Translations under genes and position numbers: made by a program
The notes under the pieces: generated by a model
What the model saw: only the letters and a program-made list of their open reading frames with translations
The model's database searches: none
What the model was told of the DNA's origin: nothing
Origin: Cyclobacteriaceae bacterium
GTDB taxonomy: Bacteria; Bacteroidota; Bacteroidia; Cytophagales; Cyclobacteriaceae
Reading direction: 5' to 3'
NCBI GenBank assembly: GCA_021648745.1
Contig: JAKISE010000045.1
Span: 1-23,973, forward strand
Length of the DNA: 23,973 nt
Part shown: piece after piece, positions 7,606-15,170 of the stretch
Layout of the letters: each line of letters begins with the position of its first letter
Numbering within the stretch: position 1 is the stretch's first letter

Positions 7606-8958
7606 ATGAAAATTAGCACCCGATTATCATTAGCCTTTTCGCTTATTGCCAGTATTATTTTTATAGTTTTTGGAGTCAGCATTTATTGGTTTTCTGCAAA
7701 TCATAGAAACTCAGAGTTTCAAGAAAGGCTAAAAGAACGGGTACTAATTACAGAGAAAATTTTCCTCGAAAAGGACTCTTTTAGCCAAAGCGAGTTTGAA
7801 ATTATAAAGAAACAGTTCTCGAATACCTTAATGCACGAAACCGAAGAGGTAGTGGAGGTTGCTAATCGAGAAGAACTTATTTTTTCACAAAAATATCCGC
7901 CAGATGTAGCTCATAATTTTCAACTTAAAGACACTTATTATTTTGAGTATAATGACTTACAAGGGTTAAGCAAATGGTTTAATATTAAGGGCAAAGACTA
8001 TTTAATAATTGTTACGGCTATAGATGAAATGGGGCTTCAAAACTTAACTTTTCTAAAAGACAGAATCATATTGCTTATTATTATTGGAATACCTCTTTTG
8101 TTTCTTAGCAGTTTTGCTATCACTAAAAAGGCCTTGGTGCCACTAACAGAAAAAATAAAACATGCCAATGCTATTGGGGCATCTAACCTACACCAACGCC
8201 TAATAGTAATTAACCCCGAAGACGAAATAGGTAAAATGGCTATCGCCTTTAATAACCTCTTAAACAGGCTTGAGGCTTCGTTTGAAGCACAAAAGGCGTT
8301 TATTTCTAATGCTTCACATGAAATAAAAAACCCACTTACTGCTATCATTGGCGAAGCCGAAATTGCGGCAAGTAAAACCCGCGAGTCCGAGGATTATATT
8401 GAGTCATTAAACCATATTTTAAATGAAGCAGAAACACTAAACACTACAGTTGATAACCTGCTGCAATTATCAAAAATCACAGCCAATGAAGCAGGAGTGC
8501 AGTTCGAACATATCGACTTTACCTCTTTTTTAACGGAAGTAAAAACCAGCTTTGATTTTGTAACTCCGGAAAATAGAATTCAACTGGTTTTTGACATGAA
8601 AGATTCGCCCGTGCCTATTTTGGCAAATAAAGGGCTGTTGAAAGCAGCCGTATTTAATATATTAGATAATGCCTGCAAATTTTCTTCTAATGGAGAAGTG
8701 ATCGTTTCTGTATCTACCTCCCCCAAAAGGCTTACATTGCAAATAACTGACCAGGGTATGGGTATTTCTAAAATTGATATTGAAAAAATTAAGGCTCCCT
8801 TTTATAGAGGGAAAAACACATTGCAAATTAAAGGTTCAGGCATAGGTCTGTCTTTAACCGATAAAATTATTCGACTGCACAATGGGGAACTCTCTATTCA
8901 ATCGGAACTAGGTGAAGGCACGGAGGTTACGATTGCTCTTCCTTTGCACCTGTCTTAG
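7606..8958 (+). CDS. Membrane sensor histidine kinase
   Basis: The 450-residue protein has two transmembrane segments (about 8-30 and 152-170) around a periplasmic sensing domain of some 120 residues with no recognised fold. Next come a HAMP linker, a HisKA dimerisation domain with phospho-acceptor His238 in SHEIKNPLTAIIGEAE, and an HATPase domain (NILDNACKFS, DQGMGIS, GSGIGLSL). Autophosphorylation and transfer to Asp51 of the preceding regulator is the expected chemistry. The signal sensed is not evident. Similarity to CusS/ArlS-type kinases is architectural only. Confidence 0.9.
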   Translation: MKISTRLSLAFSLIASIIFIVFGVSIYWFSANHRNSEFQERLKERVLITEKIFLEKDSFSQSEFEIIKKQFSNTLMHETEEVVEVANREELIFSQKYPPDVAHNFQLKDTYYFEYNDLQGLSKWFNIKGKDYLIIVTAIDEMGLQNLTFLKDRIILLIIIGIPLLFLSSFAITKKALVPLTEKIKHANAIGASNLHQRLIVINPEDEIGKMAIAFNNLLNRLEASFEAQKAFISNASHEIKNPLTAIIGEAEIAASKTRESEDYIESLNHILNEAETLNTTVDNLLQLSKITANEAGVQFEHIDFTSFLTEVKTSFDFVTPENRIQLVFDMKDSPVPILANKGLLKAAVFNILDNACKFSSNGEVIVSVSTSPKRLTLQITDQGMGISKIDIEKIKAPFYRGKNTLQIKGSGIGLSLTDKIIRLHNGELSIQSELGEGTEVTIALPLHLS

Positions 8959-8984
8959 TTGGTTCGAATCAACTTTATTCTAGT
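8957..8984 (+). terminator. Weak hairpin terminator after the histidine kinase
   Basis: AGTTGGTTCGAATCAACT at 8957-8974 folds into a stem of about seven pairs including one G-U, and is followed by the T-rich TTATTC. It begins within the stop codon. The U-tract is broken, so termination may be partial and read-through towards the SulP operon is possible. Confidence 0.4.
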
Positions 8985-9047
8985 GGTTTTTTCATTCTTA
9001 CGAAAGAAGAATAATCTTGGGGTGGAACTATCTGTCTTGTATTTTCC

Positions 9048-9077
9048 AACAGCATTCCTTATCCCGAACTCAGGTTT
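9048..9077. repeat. Degenerate terminal repeat of element C
   Basis: The stretch AACAGCATTCCTTATCCCG then AACTCAGG matches the element C end at 6877-6909 and, inverted, at 23881-23909, with a few changes. It lies just left of element B copy 1. No matching second end was found in this gap. Confidence 0.5.
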
Positions 9078-9087
9078 AGGCTTTTAT

Positions 9088-9250
9088 CCCGAAATATGCA
9101 ATAGAATTTCTATTAAGCCTTTAACTCACTTCAAATCAGTCGCTTTGCTTTATTTGTGTTCTCACCATAGCGGTGCTATGCTTTCGAATCCAAACTGCCT
9201 GATTTATTGTGACTTAAAGCCTCATCACGAACCCTATCGCATAATTCGGG
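9088..9250. mobile_element. Element B copy 1: 163-bp MITE with 5-bp target duplication
   Basis: It starts CCCGAAATATGCAATAG and ends with the near-complement CTATCGCATAATTCGGG, giving imperfect terminal inverted repeats of about 17 bp. TTTAT is directly repeated at both edges (9083-9087, 9251-9255). The centre has a small perfect hairpin, CATAGC-GGT-GCTATG. A second 163-bp copy at 20268-20430 differs at about 13 positions (about 92% identical). There is no coding capacity: the 134-residue frame reading through this gap (8959-9363) is repeat DNA. The rest of the 496-base gap 8959-9454 holds the element C remnant and the SulP control region. Confidence 0.85.
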
Positions 9251-9376
9251 TTTATTTCTGTTGGGCCCGGTTTGAGCCACGTGTTAAGAGGTTTGTGTAT
9301 AATCGGAATAAGAGGTTTCAACGTTGCGTAGGCATTGTCTTCTGCGTTCAAGACAATAATTGAATACTTCTTAAAA

Positions 9377-9420
9377 TTTCTAATCTCATTTTAATGTGAG
9401 TCTAATCTCGTTCTAATAAA
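9377..9420 (+). promoter_or_regulatory. Four-unit 11-bp direct-repeat array (OmpR/PhoB-type operator)
   Basis: Four consecutive 11-base units read TTTCTAATCTC (9377-9387), ATTTTAATGTG (9388-9398), AGTCTAATCTC (9399-9409) and GTTCTAATAAA (9410-9420). The TAAT cores start at 9381, 9392, 9403 and 9414, exactly 11 bp apart. Direct repeats with 11-bp period on one helix face are the known arrangement for dimers of winged-helix OmpR/PhoB regulators. The array replaces the expected TTG (-33) position and ends seven bases before the -7-like element, as at activator-dependent promoters. The adjacent two-component regulator is the natural candidate; that link is inference. Confidence 0.65.
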
Positions 9421-9427
9421 GCACTTA

Positions 9428-9435
9428 TATCATTG
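9428..9435 (+). promoter_or_regulatory. TAnnTTTG-like -7 element of the SulP operon
   Basis: TATCATTG matches the Bacteroidota TAnnTTTG consensus at all but one position. It lies 20 bases before the SulP start codon and just downstream of the 11-bp array. There is no good TTG at -33, consistent with a weak promoter helped by a bound activator. Confidence 0.45.
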
Positions 9436-9454
9436 CAGAAAAATTTCTATAATA

Positions 9455-11026
9455 ATGAGTAATGAAAAGATTAACCCAGGCTTGTTCGGCAATATCAAAC
9501 AAGATTTACCGGCAAGTATAGTAGTATTATTTGTAGCCATACCCCTATGTTTAGGCATTGCCTTGGCTAGTGGAGCTTCTTTATTCTCCGGATTAATTGC
9601 AGGTATTGTAGGCGGTATAGTAGTAGGTAGTTTAAGTAACTCTTCTTTAGGGGTTAGTGGTCCGGCTGCTGGCTTAGCTGTTATTGTACTTAATTCAATT
9701 CAGTCGTTAGGAGCCTTTGAAATTTTTTTAGTAGCTGTTGTAATTGCTGGAGCCATTCAAATGATAATGGGTTTCTTAAAAGGAGGCGTAATTGCTTATT
9801 ACTTTCCTTCAGCAGTAATTAAAGGAATGTTGGCGGGTATAGGTATTATTATATTTTTAAAGCAGATCCCGCATGCTTTTGGCTATGATGCCGATTACGA
9901 AGGAGATTTATCTTTCTGGCAAAAAGATGGTGAAAACACGTTTACAGAGATCATTAAAATGGTAGATTATATTTCGCCCGGTGCTTTAATTGTAAGTGTT
10001 GCCTCATTATTAATACTTTTAACCTGGGATAATATTCTAGCTAAAAAACATAAAGTATTCCAGCTTATTCAAGGGCCTATTGTTGCCGTAATGTTTGGTG
10101 TTTTTTACCACATAGTTTCAGCATCATATTTTCCAGCTTACGCTATTAATGCAGGGCATTTAGTAAGTGTACCAGTGGCCGATAGCCTTTCCGGTTTTGC
10201 CTCTCTTTTCGCTTTTCCTGATTTTAGCCATGCTTTAAGTGGCGATGTGTGGGTGGTAGCCTTAACCATTGCTATTGTTGCAAGTTTAGAAACCTTACTA
10301 AGTGTAGAGGCAACCGATAAGCTTGACCCTCTTAAAAGAACAACAGACACAAACCGAGAGCTTATGGCGCAGGGTACGGGTAATATGATTTCTGGTTTAT
10401 TGGGTGGTTTACCTATTACACAAGTAATTGTTCGTAGTTCTGCCAATATTCAGTCAGGTGGTCGTACTAAGCTATCGGCCATAATGCATGGTATTTTCTT
10501 GCTCTTATGTGTGTTCTCAATTCCTTTTGTATTAAACATGATTCCACTAGCAGTATTGGCAAGTGTGCTATTTGTGGTTGGTTATAAGCTAGCCAAGCCG
10601 AGCTTGTTTAAGCAAATGTATAAGCTGGGGATGTCACAGTTTTTGCCATTTGTAGTTACCATTTTAGGTATAGTATTTACCGATTTATTAAAAGGAATTG
10701 GCATTGGTTTAGTCGTTGGAATTGTGATGATATTAAGAAACAGTCTTAAAAACTCACACTTTTTAAATAAAGAAACAGTAGGTAGTGGCTTAAACAAGGT
10801 AAAAATGACATTGGCAGAAGAGGTTACTTTTTTAAACAAAGGAGCTATTTTAAAAGAGTTAAATAACCTGCCAAAAGAAACAGAGTTAACAATTGACATG
10901 AGCAAATCGACACATATAGATTATGACGTACTTGAAATTATAGATAACTATAAAAGTACAGCTGAAAGCAAGGGAGTAAGCGTAGAGTTGATTAACAGAG
11001 GAGATAGCGAAACAGCAGATTATTAA
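9455..11026 (+). CDS. SulP family anion transporter, probably bicarbonate
   Basis: The 523-residue inner-membrane protein has the SulP fold: an N-terminal DLPASIVVLFVAIPLCLGIALASG segment with family-type early residues, a GVSGPAAGLAVI half-helix and about 12-14 hydrophobic segments. SLETLLSVEATDKLDP and the NRELMAQGTGNMISGLLGG family signatures follow. A C-terminal STAS domain covers about residues 450-520 (LTIDMSKSTHIDYDVLEIIDNY). SulP proteins carry sulfate, bicarbonate or organic anions. Here the carbonic anhydrase two genes downstream makes bicarbonate the likely substrate, as in BicA-type carriers; sulfate cannot be excluded by sequence. It is the first gene of the module, with the universal stress protein gene starting 28 bases after its end. 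Confidence 0.88.
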   Translation: MSNEKINPGLFGNIKQDLPASIVVLFVAIPLCLGIALASGASLFSGLIAGIVGGIVVGSLSNSSLGVSGPAAGLAVIVLNSIQSLGAFEIFLVAVVIAGAIQMIMGFLKGGVIAYYFPSAVIKGMLAGIGIIIFLKQIPHAFGYDADYEGDLSFWQKDGENTFTEIIKMVDYISPGALIVSVASLLILLTWDNILAKKHKVFQLIQGPIVAVMFGVFYHIVSASYFPAYAINAGHLVSVPVADSLSGFASLFAFPDFSHALSGDVWVVALTIAIVASLETLLSVEATDKLDPLKRTTDTNRELMAQGTGNMISGLLGGLPITQVIVRSSANIQSGGRTKLSAIMHGIFLLLCVFSIPFVLNMIPLAVLASVLFVVGYKLAKPSLFKQMYKLGMSQFLPFVVTILGIVFTDLLKGIGIGLVVGIVMILRNSLKNSHFLNKETVGSGLNKVKMTLAEEVTFLNKGAILKELNNLPKETELTIDMSKSTHIDYDVLEIIDNYKSTAESKGVSVELINRGDSETADY

Positions 11027-11053
11027 TAGATATTACGCTAGAAACAGCAGAAG

Positions 11054-11890
11054 ATGAAAAGCAGGCCCAAAAAGCAAACCCTTTTGGTGTTAATCGATTT
11101 TTCACAAAATGCCTATAAGGCGTTAAAGTATGCAATTTCTTTGGCAAGAGTAATTGATGGAAAAATTATCTTACTTTATGTTGCCTCGCCCAGGGATGCA
11201 GAAAATACAGATATTCCATCCATCGCTCTAAGGGCTATGGATATAGATAAAAGCAAAGCAGAAGGACAATTGGGGTCTATTATTGAAATGATAGAAGCGG
11301 AAGGCTTAGCTGTGGAATATATTAATACCGTAGGAAACCTGTATTCAAAAATTACAGAGTACGCTAACTTGTTCAGCCCCAACGTTATAGTTTTAGGCAA
11401 AAGTAACCTTGAGGAAAAGAGCCTTGGTGGAATCACCGAATTTCTTCTCAATCAAAATAACGATAATGTATTAATTATTGATAGTGATAATGAGTTTAAT
11501 GAGGATACCCAAATTTCGGTTGAGTGTAATGAAAACAATTTGAGTGGCTATAATACAAATTTTTTATATTGTCTAAATGAAAATACAAATTTACCAATAT
11601 ACTTATTTGTTAACAAAAAAGAGAGAGGGGAAAAGGAGTTTTCTCTTCCTCAAAACTGGCTAGATATTCAAAATTCGAATCATAAAATTTGTTATAAAAG
11701 CAATCCTTATTTTTCTGTAGAAAGTAGTATAAATAGCCATATCGAAGAGAAAAAAATTGACTTGGTTTGCATTGGAAGAAAGCGGATGAAGACTTCGTTT
11801 TTATCTTCCTTTTTTAATAAAGCTAATACAACAACAAATATTATAAAAAGCACCCATAAACCGATTTTAATTATGGGTACAACATCTTAA
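11054..11890 (+). CDS. Universal stress protein, UspA family (tandem domains)
   Basis: The 278-residue protein has a clear first Usp domain (KQTLLVLIDFSQNAYKALKYA at the start, IILLYVASP, then IVLGKSNLEEKSLGG and VLIID). A divergent second half ends with the same type of closing segment (IDLVCIGRKRMKTS and THKPILIMG). The ATP-binding G-x2-G-x9-G motif is degenerate, so nucleotide binding is doubtful. Tandem Usp proteins are common beside transporters in Bacteroidota. Its position between SulP and the carbonic anhydrase (11 bases before the latter) suggests a regulatory or sensing role for the transporter; this is inference. Confidence 0.8.
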   Translation: MKSRPKKQTLLVLIDFSQNAYKALKYAISLARVIDGKIILLYVASPRDAENTDIPSIALRAMDIDKSKAEGQLGSIIEMIEAEGLAVEYINTVGNLYSKITEYANLFSPNVIVLGKSNLEEKSLGGITEFLLNQNNDNVLIIDSDNEFNEDTQISVECNENNLSGYNTNFLYCLNENTNLPIYLFVNKKERGEKEFSLPQNWLDIQNSNHKICYKSNPYFSVESSINSHIEEKKIDLVCIGRKRMKTSFLSSFFNKANTTTNIIKSTHKPILIMGTTS

Positions 11891-11901
11891 ACAATTTAAT
11901 T

Positions 11902-12516
11902 ATGAGAACACAAACAAAAGAAATTCAGCAAAGTTTAACACCTTCAAAAGTAAAGCAAATTTTAGTTGATGGTAACCAACGATTTGTTCAGAACAAAAGG
12001 GGCGATAGAGACCTTAAAAAGCAGGTGAACGAAACCAGTACAGGACAATTTCCAATGGCCGTAGTGCTTGGCTGCATCGATTCAAGAGTACCAGCCGAGT
12101 TGGTTTTTGATAGGGGCATTGGAGATATTTTCAATGCGCGAGTAGCGGGTAATATTGTTAACGAAGATATTTTAGGCTCTATTGAGTATGGCTGCAAAGT
12201 AGCAGGCTCTAAACTAGTAGTTGTTTTGGGCCATACTAAGTGTGGAGCTGTAGCAGCGGCTTGCCAAAACGTAGAACTTGGCAATATAACAGCTTTATTA
12301 AGTAAGATAAAACCTGCGGTAGATGCTGTTCGAGGAGATAATAGTGAGAAAATGGACGAAGCCTCGGTTGAGCAGGTAGCTGTAAAAAACGTTCAAATCT
12401 CTATCTCCAATATTAGAAAGGAAAGCCCAATTTTGGCTGAAATGGAAGAAGCTGGAGAAATCGAAATTGTTGGAGCTATTTATAGCGTGTCGAGTGGGCA
12501 AGTTGAATTTATTTAA
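11902..12516 (+). CDS. Beta-class carbonic anhydrase
   Basis: The 204-residue protein carries the complete beta-carbonic anhydrase site: Cys58, Asp60 and Arg62 in LGCIDSRVP, and His111 and Cys114 in GHTKCGAV. Three of these bind zinc and the Asp-Arg pair gates the site. The family segments ELVFDRGIGDIFNARVAGN and EYGCKVAGSKLVVVLGH are intact. It interconverts CO2 and bicarbonate. No signal peptide is visible, so it should be cytoplasmic, where it could supply or consume bicarbonate moved by the SulP carrier encoded upstream. Carboxylases in biosynthesis are the usual consumers in heterotrophs; nothing here suggests autotrophy. The closing segment AIYSVSSGQVEF is normal for the family. Confidence 0.92.
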   Translation: MRTQTKEIQQSLTPSKVKQILVDGNQRFVQNKRGDRDLKKQVNETSTGQFPMAVVLGCIDSRVPAELVFDRGIGDIFNARVAGNIVNEDILGSIEYGCKVAGSKLVVVLGHTKCGAVAAACQNVELGNITALLSKIKPAVDAVRGDNSEKMDEASVEQVAVKNVQISISNIRKESPILAEMEEAGEIEIVGAIYSVSSGQVEFI

Positions 12517-12571
12517 AGCAACTCAAACAAAAGCCACTAAGGGAGGGAACACGGTTAGGTTAGGTAATAAA

Positions 12572-13249
12572 ATGAAGGTTAATAAACTATTAGTCATTAT
12601 TTTAGTGTCCCTCCCTTTTTCTGCTTTTAGCCAAGACAGCGACATAGGTAACTGGTTGCTTTATTTTGGTAATAAAAACATTAGCAAGAAGCTAAATTGG
12701 CACCACGAAGTACAATACCGAAACTATAATGCCATTGGTGATTTAGAACAGCTATTATTAAGAACAGGGCTTGGCTATAACCTAAGTGAGAAAAATAATA
12801 ACCTTTTGTTGGGCTATGGTTTTATAAGAAGCGAAAACTACTTAACAGGAACAACGGAAAAGCAAATTGTAAATGAGCACCGAATTTACCAGCAGTTTAT
12901 AAATAAGCATAAAATTTCTAGGCTTTATTTACAGCATAGGTTTAGGTTTGAACAGCGTTTTGTAGAAGATGCTTTTAAAATGCGATTCAGGTATTTTTTG
13001 GCATTCAATATTCCTCTTACCAACCCAACGATGGAAGACAAAACTGTTTACTTATCTGCTTATAACGAGATATTTTTAAACACTGAGGGAGATATTTTTG
13101 ATAGAAATAGGCTTTACGGAGGGCTGGGTTATAAGGTAAACAAAACAGTACGTTTTGAGCTGGGCTATATGAATCAGTTTTTTAGTGAAGGAGGGCGCGA
13201 CCAGCTAAATATGGTGGTGTTTGTTAATTTGCCTGATAAGTCTAATTAG
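12572..13249 (+). CDS. DUF2490 outer-membrane beta-barrel protein
   Basis: I place the start at the ATG at 12572 (225 residues), not at the longer in-frame start at 12467. The shorter form begins directly with a signal peptide (MKVNKLLVIILVSLPFSAFS, then QDS), whereas the longer one would overlap the carbonic anhydrase gene. The mature part is a run of amphipathic strands (LNWHHEVQYRNYN, LLLRTGLGYNL, LLLGYGFIRSE, HRIYQQF, YLQHRFRFEQRF, RLYGGLGYKV, VRFELGYMNQF) typical of DUF2490 proteins, which are predicted outer-membrane barrels. The function is unknown. It lies 55 bases after the carbonic anhydrase gene, suggesting a link with anion or carbon uptake across the outer membrane. Confidence 0.78.
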   Translation: MKVNKLLVIILVSLPFSAFSQDSDIGNWLLYFGNKNISKKLNWHHEVQYRNYNAIGDLEQLLLRTGLGYNLSEKNNNLLLGYGFIRSENYLTGTTEKQIVNEHRIYQQFINKHKISRLYLQHRFRFEQRFVEDAFKMRFRYFLAFNIPLTNPTMEDKTVYLSAYNEIFLNTEGDIFDRNRLYGGLGYKVNKTVRFELGYMNQFFSEGGRDQLNMVVFVNLPDKSN

Positions 13250-13264
13250 CTAGTTGTGAATAGT

Positions 13265-13294
13265 GTTTTATGGGCTACTTTAGTAGTCCAAAAC
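13265..13294 (+). promoter_or_regulatory. Hairpin between the DUF2490 and DUF3995 genes
   Basis: GTTTT (13265-13269) pairs with AAAAC (13290-13294) around a second stem GGGCTAC/GTAGTCC with one G-U pair. There is no U-run after it on the plus strand, so it may attenuate or stabilise the mRNA end rather than terminate transcription. Confidence 0.35.
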
Positions 13295-13301
13295 GTAGCG
13301 T

Positions 13302-13724
13302 ATGCATACATTACTTTCTTTTGTACAAACCCTTATTTTATTGGGCTTGTCACTCATCCATTTTAGTTGGGTATTAGGCAGCAAATGGGGTTTCGAAAAA
13401 GCCCTGCCAACCAATGCTGAAGGCATAAAGGTACTTAACCCAAGTAGGCTTGATAGTACAATAGTCGCGACTGGGCTGTTGCTTTTTGCTACCTATTATA
13501 TGCTAAAAGGTAACTTTATTTCTCTGCCTGTACCAAGTTTTGTTTTGGCCTATGCAGGCTGGGCCATTTCTGCTATTTTTATACTTAGAGCCATCGGAGA
13601 CTTTAAGTATATTGGCTTCTTTAAAAGTGTTACAGGTACAGAGTTCGCATCACTCGATACTATGTTTTACTCGCCCCTTTGTTTAGGGTTGGGTATTATT
13701 GCTATTTTGTTAGAAGTGATTTAA
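13302..13724 (+). CDS. DUF3995 family small membrane protein
   Basis: The 140-residue protein has four hydrophobic segments (about residues 4-24, 53-70, 77-97 and 118-138). The DUF3995 pattern is visible: an N-terminal HFSWVLGSKWGFEKALPTN, a central LATYYML-like helix and a closing FYSPLCLGLGIIAILL. It is an integral inner-membrane protein of unknown function. It is on the same strand as the carbon module but 52 bases after it, with a hairpin between, so membership of that operon is uncertain. Confidence 0.75.
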   Translation: MHTLLSFVQTLILLGLSLIHFSWVLGSKWGFEKALPTNAEGIKVLNPSRLDSTIVATGLLLFATYYMLKGNFISLPVPSFVLAYAGWAISAIFILRAIGDFKYIGFFKSVTGTEFASLDTMFYSPLCLGLGIIAILLEVI

Positions 13725-13735
13725 TCGATAGAATT

Positions 13736-13846
13736 CCCCGAGGCTCTGCCTCGGTGGTTAAGAAGAAAGTTTGAAAACCTAAGATTTTCATAAAACTAGA
13801 AATAAGTCTTTCTACCTCTTGATACCTCGATGGCTCTGCCTCGAGG
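13736..13846. repeat. Paired GC-rich hairpin repeats with shared GGCTCTGCC core
   Basis: The first hairpin is CCGAGGC-TCT-GCCTCGG (13738-13754), a perfect 7-bp stem. The second, 13825-13846, pairs CCTCGA with TCGAGG and GGC with GCC around the same TCT loop. The shared core GGCTCTGCCTCG and the high GC content against an AT-rich background suggest a dispersed palindromic (REP-like) family. They lie between the DUF3995 gene and the next gene and could stabilise or end the upstream transcript, though neither is followed by a U-run. Confidence 0.6.
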
Positions 13847-13981
13847 TTGTTCATTGAAACTTACTTTCAGCCATTAACTAATGTGGGCGATAATGTGTTT
13901 CAAGTGGTGGTGTTCGATTAATAATCACAATAAATGTGAACTTATTACGACTGTAGTTTAACTGAAGCCTAATAAAATACA

Positions 13982-15112
13982 GTGCAACTACTTAAAAAAA
14001 CTCTCAAAATGATAGGACTTACCATAGCAGGAATACTTATAGCCATTATCATAGGTGCTGCCCTTTTTATAAATTTAAGTCCCCAATTTGGCGAAAATCC
14101 AACAAAAGAACAGAAAATTGAGTTTGGCAAAACCACCCATTATAAAGATGGAAAGTTTGTAAATACTACCACTACGGTAATGGATATTCACATTTGGCCA
14201 ACAATTAAAAAAATGCTTAATCCACAAGCAAAGAGAAAGCCCAAAGTTGATATTCCTGTTGAAAAAATTGATTCATTAGAAATTGAAAATCATAACCCAA
14301 CCATCACCCAGCTCACATGGTTTGGTCACTCTGCATTTTTATTAGAGATTGACGGAAAAAAAATATTATTAGACCCCATGTTTGGGGAAAGCCCTTCTCC
14401 CGTTCCTTTGCTTGCAGCCAAAAGGTATTCCAAAGAACTACCTATTGCCATTGAAAAGCTTCCTTTTATAGATGCCGTAATTTTTTCGCATGACCATTAC
14501 GACCATTTAGATTATGAAACCATTCAAAAGTTAAAGAATAAAGTAGGGCAGTTTTATACTCCCTTGGGAGTAGGCAACCACCTCATAAGCTGGGGAGTAC
14601 CTAAAGAAAATGTGCATCAGCTAAATTGGTGGGACAAAGTTATGCTAGATCAAATAGAGCTAGTCTGCACTCCGGCTCGTCATTTTTCAGGCAGGGGTAT
14701 TACCGATAGGAACACCACACTTTGGAGCTCTTGGGTAATAAAAGGAGCGAACGAAAACATCTATTTTAGTGGCGATGGCGGGTATGGTGCTCACTTTAAA
14801 GAAATTGGCGACCAATATGGTCCTTTCGATATTTCCTTAATGGAATGTGGGCAGTATAATAAAGATTGGCACGCCATACATATGATGCCAGAAGAAACGG
14901 CTCAAGCAGCCGTTGATTTGCAGAGCAAGCTATTTATGCCTATTCATTGGGGTGCTTTTACATTGGCTTTTCACGACTGGACAGACCCTGCTGATCGAGT
15001 TACTAAAGCAGCAGAGAAATTGAACCAACCAATTACAACGCCTAAAATTGGCGAGCCTATTATTATTGGAGGAGCTCATTATCCAACTGTAAGGTGGTGG
15101 GAAAATTATTAA
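13982..15112 (+). CDS. Membrane-anchored metallo-beta-lactamase-fold hydrolase (NAPE-PLD/UlaG-like)
   Basis: The 376-residue frame starts at GTG 13982; an in-frame ATG at 14009 is an equally good start and keeps the anchor. An N-terminal hydrophobic helix (about residues 10-30) is followed by the lactamase fold. LTWFGHSAFLLEIDGKKILL is the opening strand, and H170-x-H172-x-D174-H175 (SHDHYDHLD) is the first metal motif. PARHFSGRG, YFSGDGGYG with its metal Asp, and MPIHWGAF supply the remaining ligands. The WFGHSAFLLE and PARHFSGRG pattern matches N-acyl-phosphatidylethanolamine phospholipase D-like and RomA-like proteins. The substrate is unknown; the anchor suggests a membrane lipid or a periplasm-facing role. 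Convergent with the MocA-like gene. Confidence 0.82.
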   Translation: MQLLKKTLKMIGLTIAGILIAIIIGAALFINLSPQFGENPTKEQKIEFGKTTHYKDGKFVNTTTTVMDIHIWPTIKKMLNPQAKRKPKVDIPVEKIDSLEIENHNPTITQLTWFGHSAFLLEIDGKKILLDPMFGESPSPVPLLAAKRYSKELPIAIEKLPFIDAVIFSHDHYDHLDYETIQKLKNKVGQFYTPLGVGNHLISWGVPKENVHQLNWWDKVMLDQIELVCTPARHFSGRGITDRNTTLWSSWVIKGANENIYFSGDGGYGAHFKEIGDQYGPFDISLMECGQYNKDWHAIHMMPEETAQAAVDLQSKLFMPIHWGAFTLAFHDWTDPADRVTKAAEKLNQPITTPKIGEPIIIGGAHYPTVRWWENY

Positions 15113-15170
15113 TAACCAGAGTTCGAAGCTTGGATGCGGTTGAGCATGAAGTTGAAGTTTTTAAGTTAAA

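Noticed and set aside
8959..9363. 134-residue plus-strand frame after the histidine kinase
   Set aside because: It runs through the element C remnant and the whole of element B; a similar translation appears at the other B copy, so it is repeat DNA.
9377..9420. CRISPR-like repeat array
   Set aside because: The units are 11 bases, directly adjacent and without spacers; an operator array explains them better.
12467..12571. Longer N-terminus for the DUF2490 protein
   Set aside because: It overlaps the carbonic anhydrase gene and would bury the signal peptide; the ATG at 12572 is preferred.
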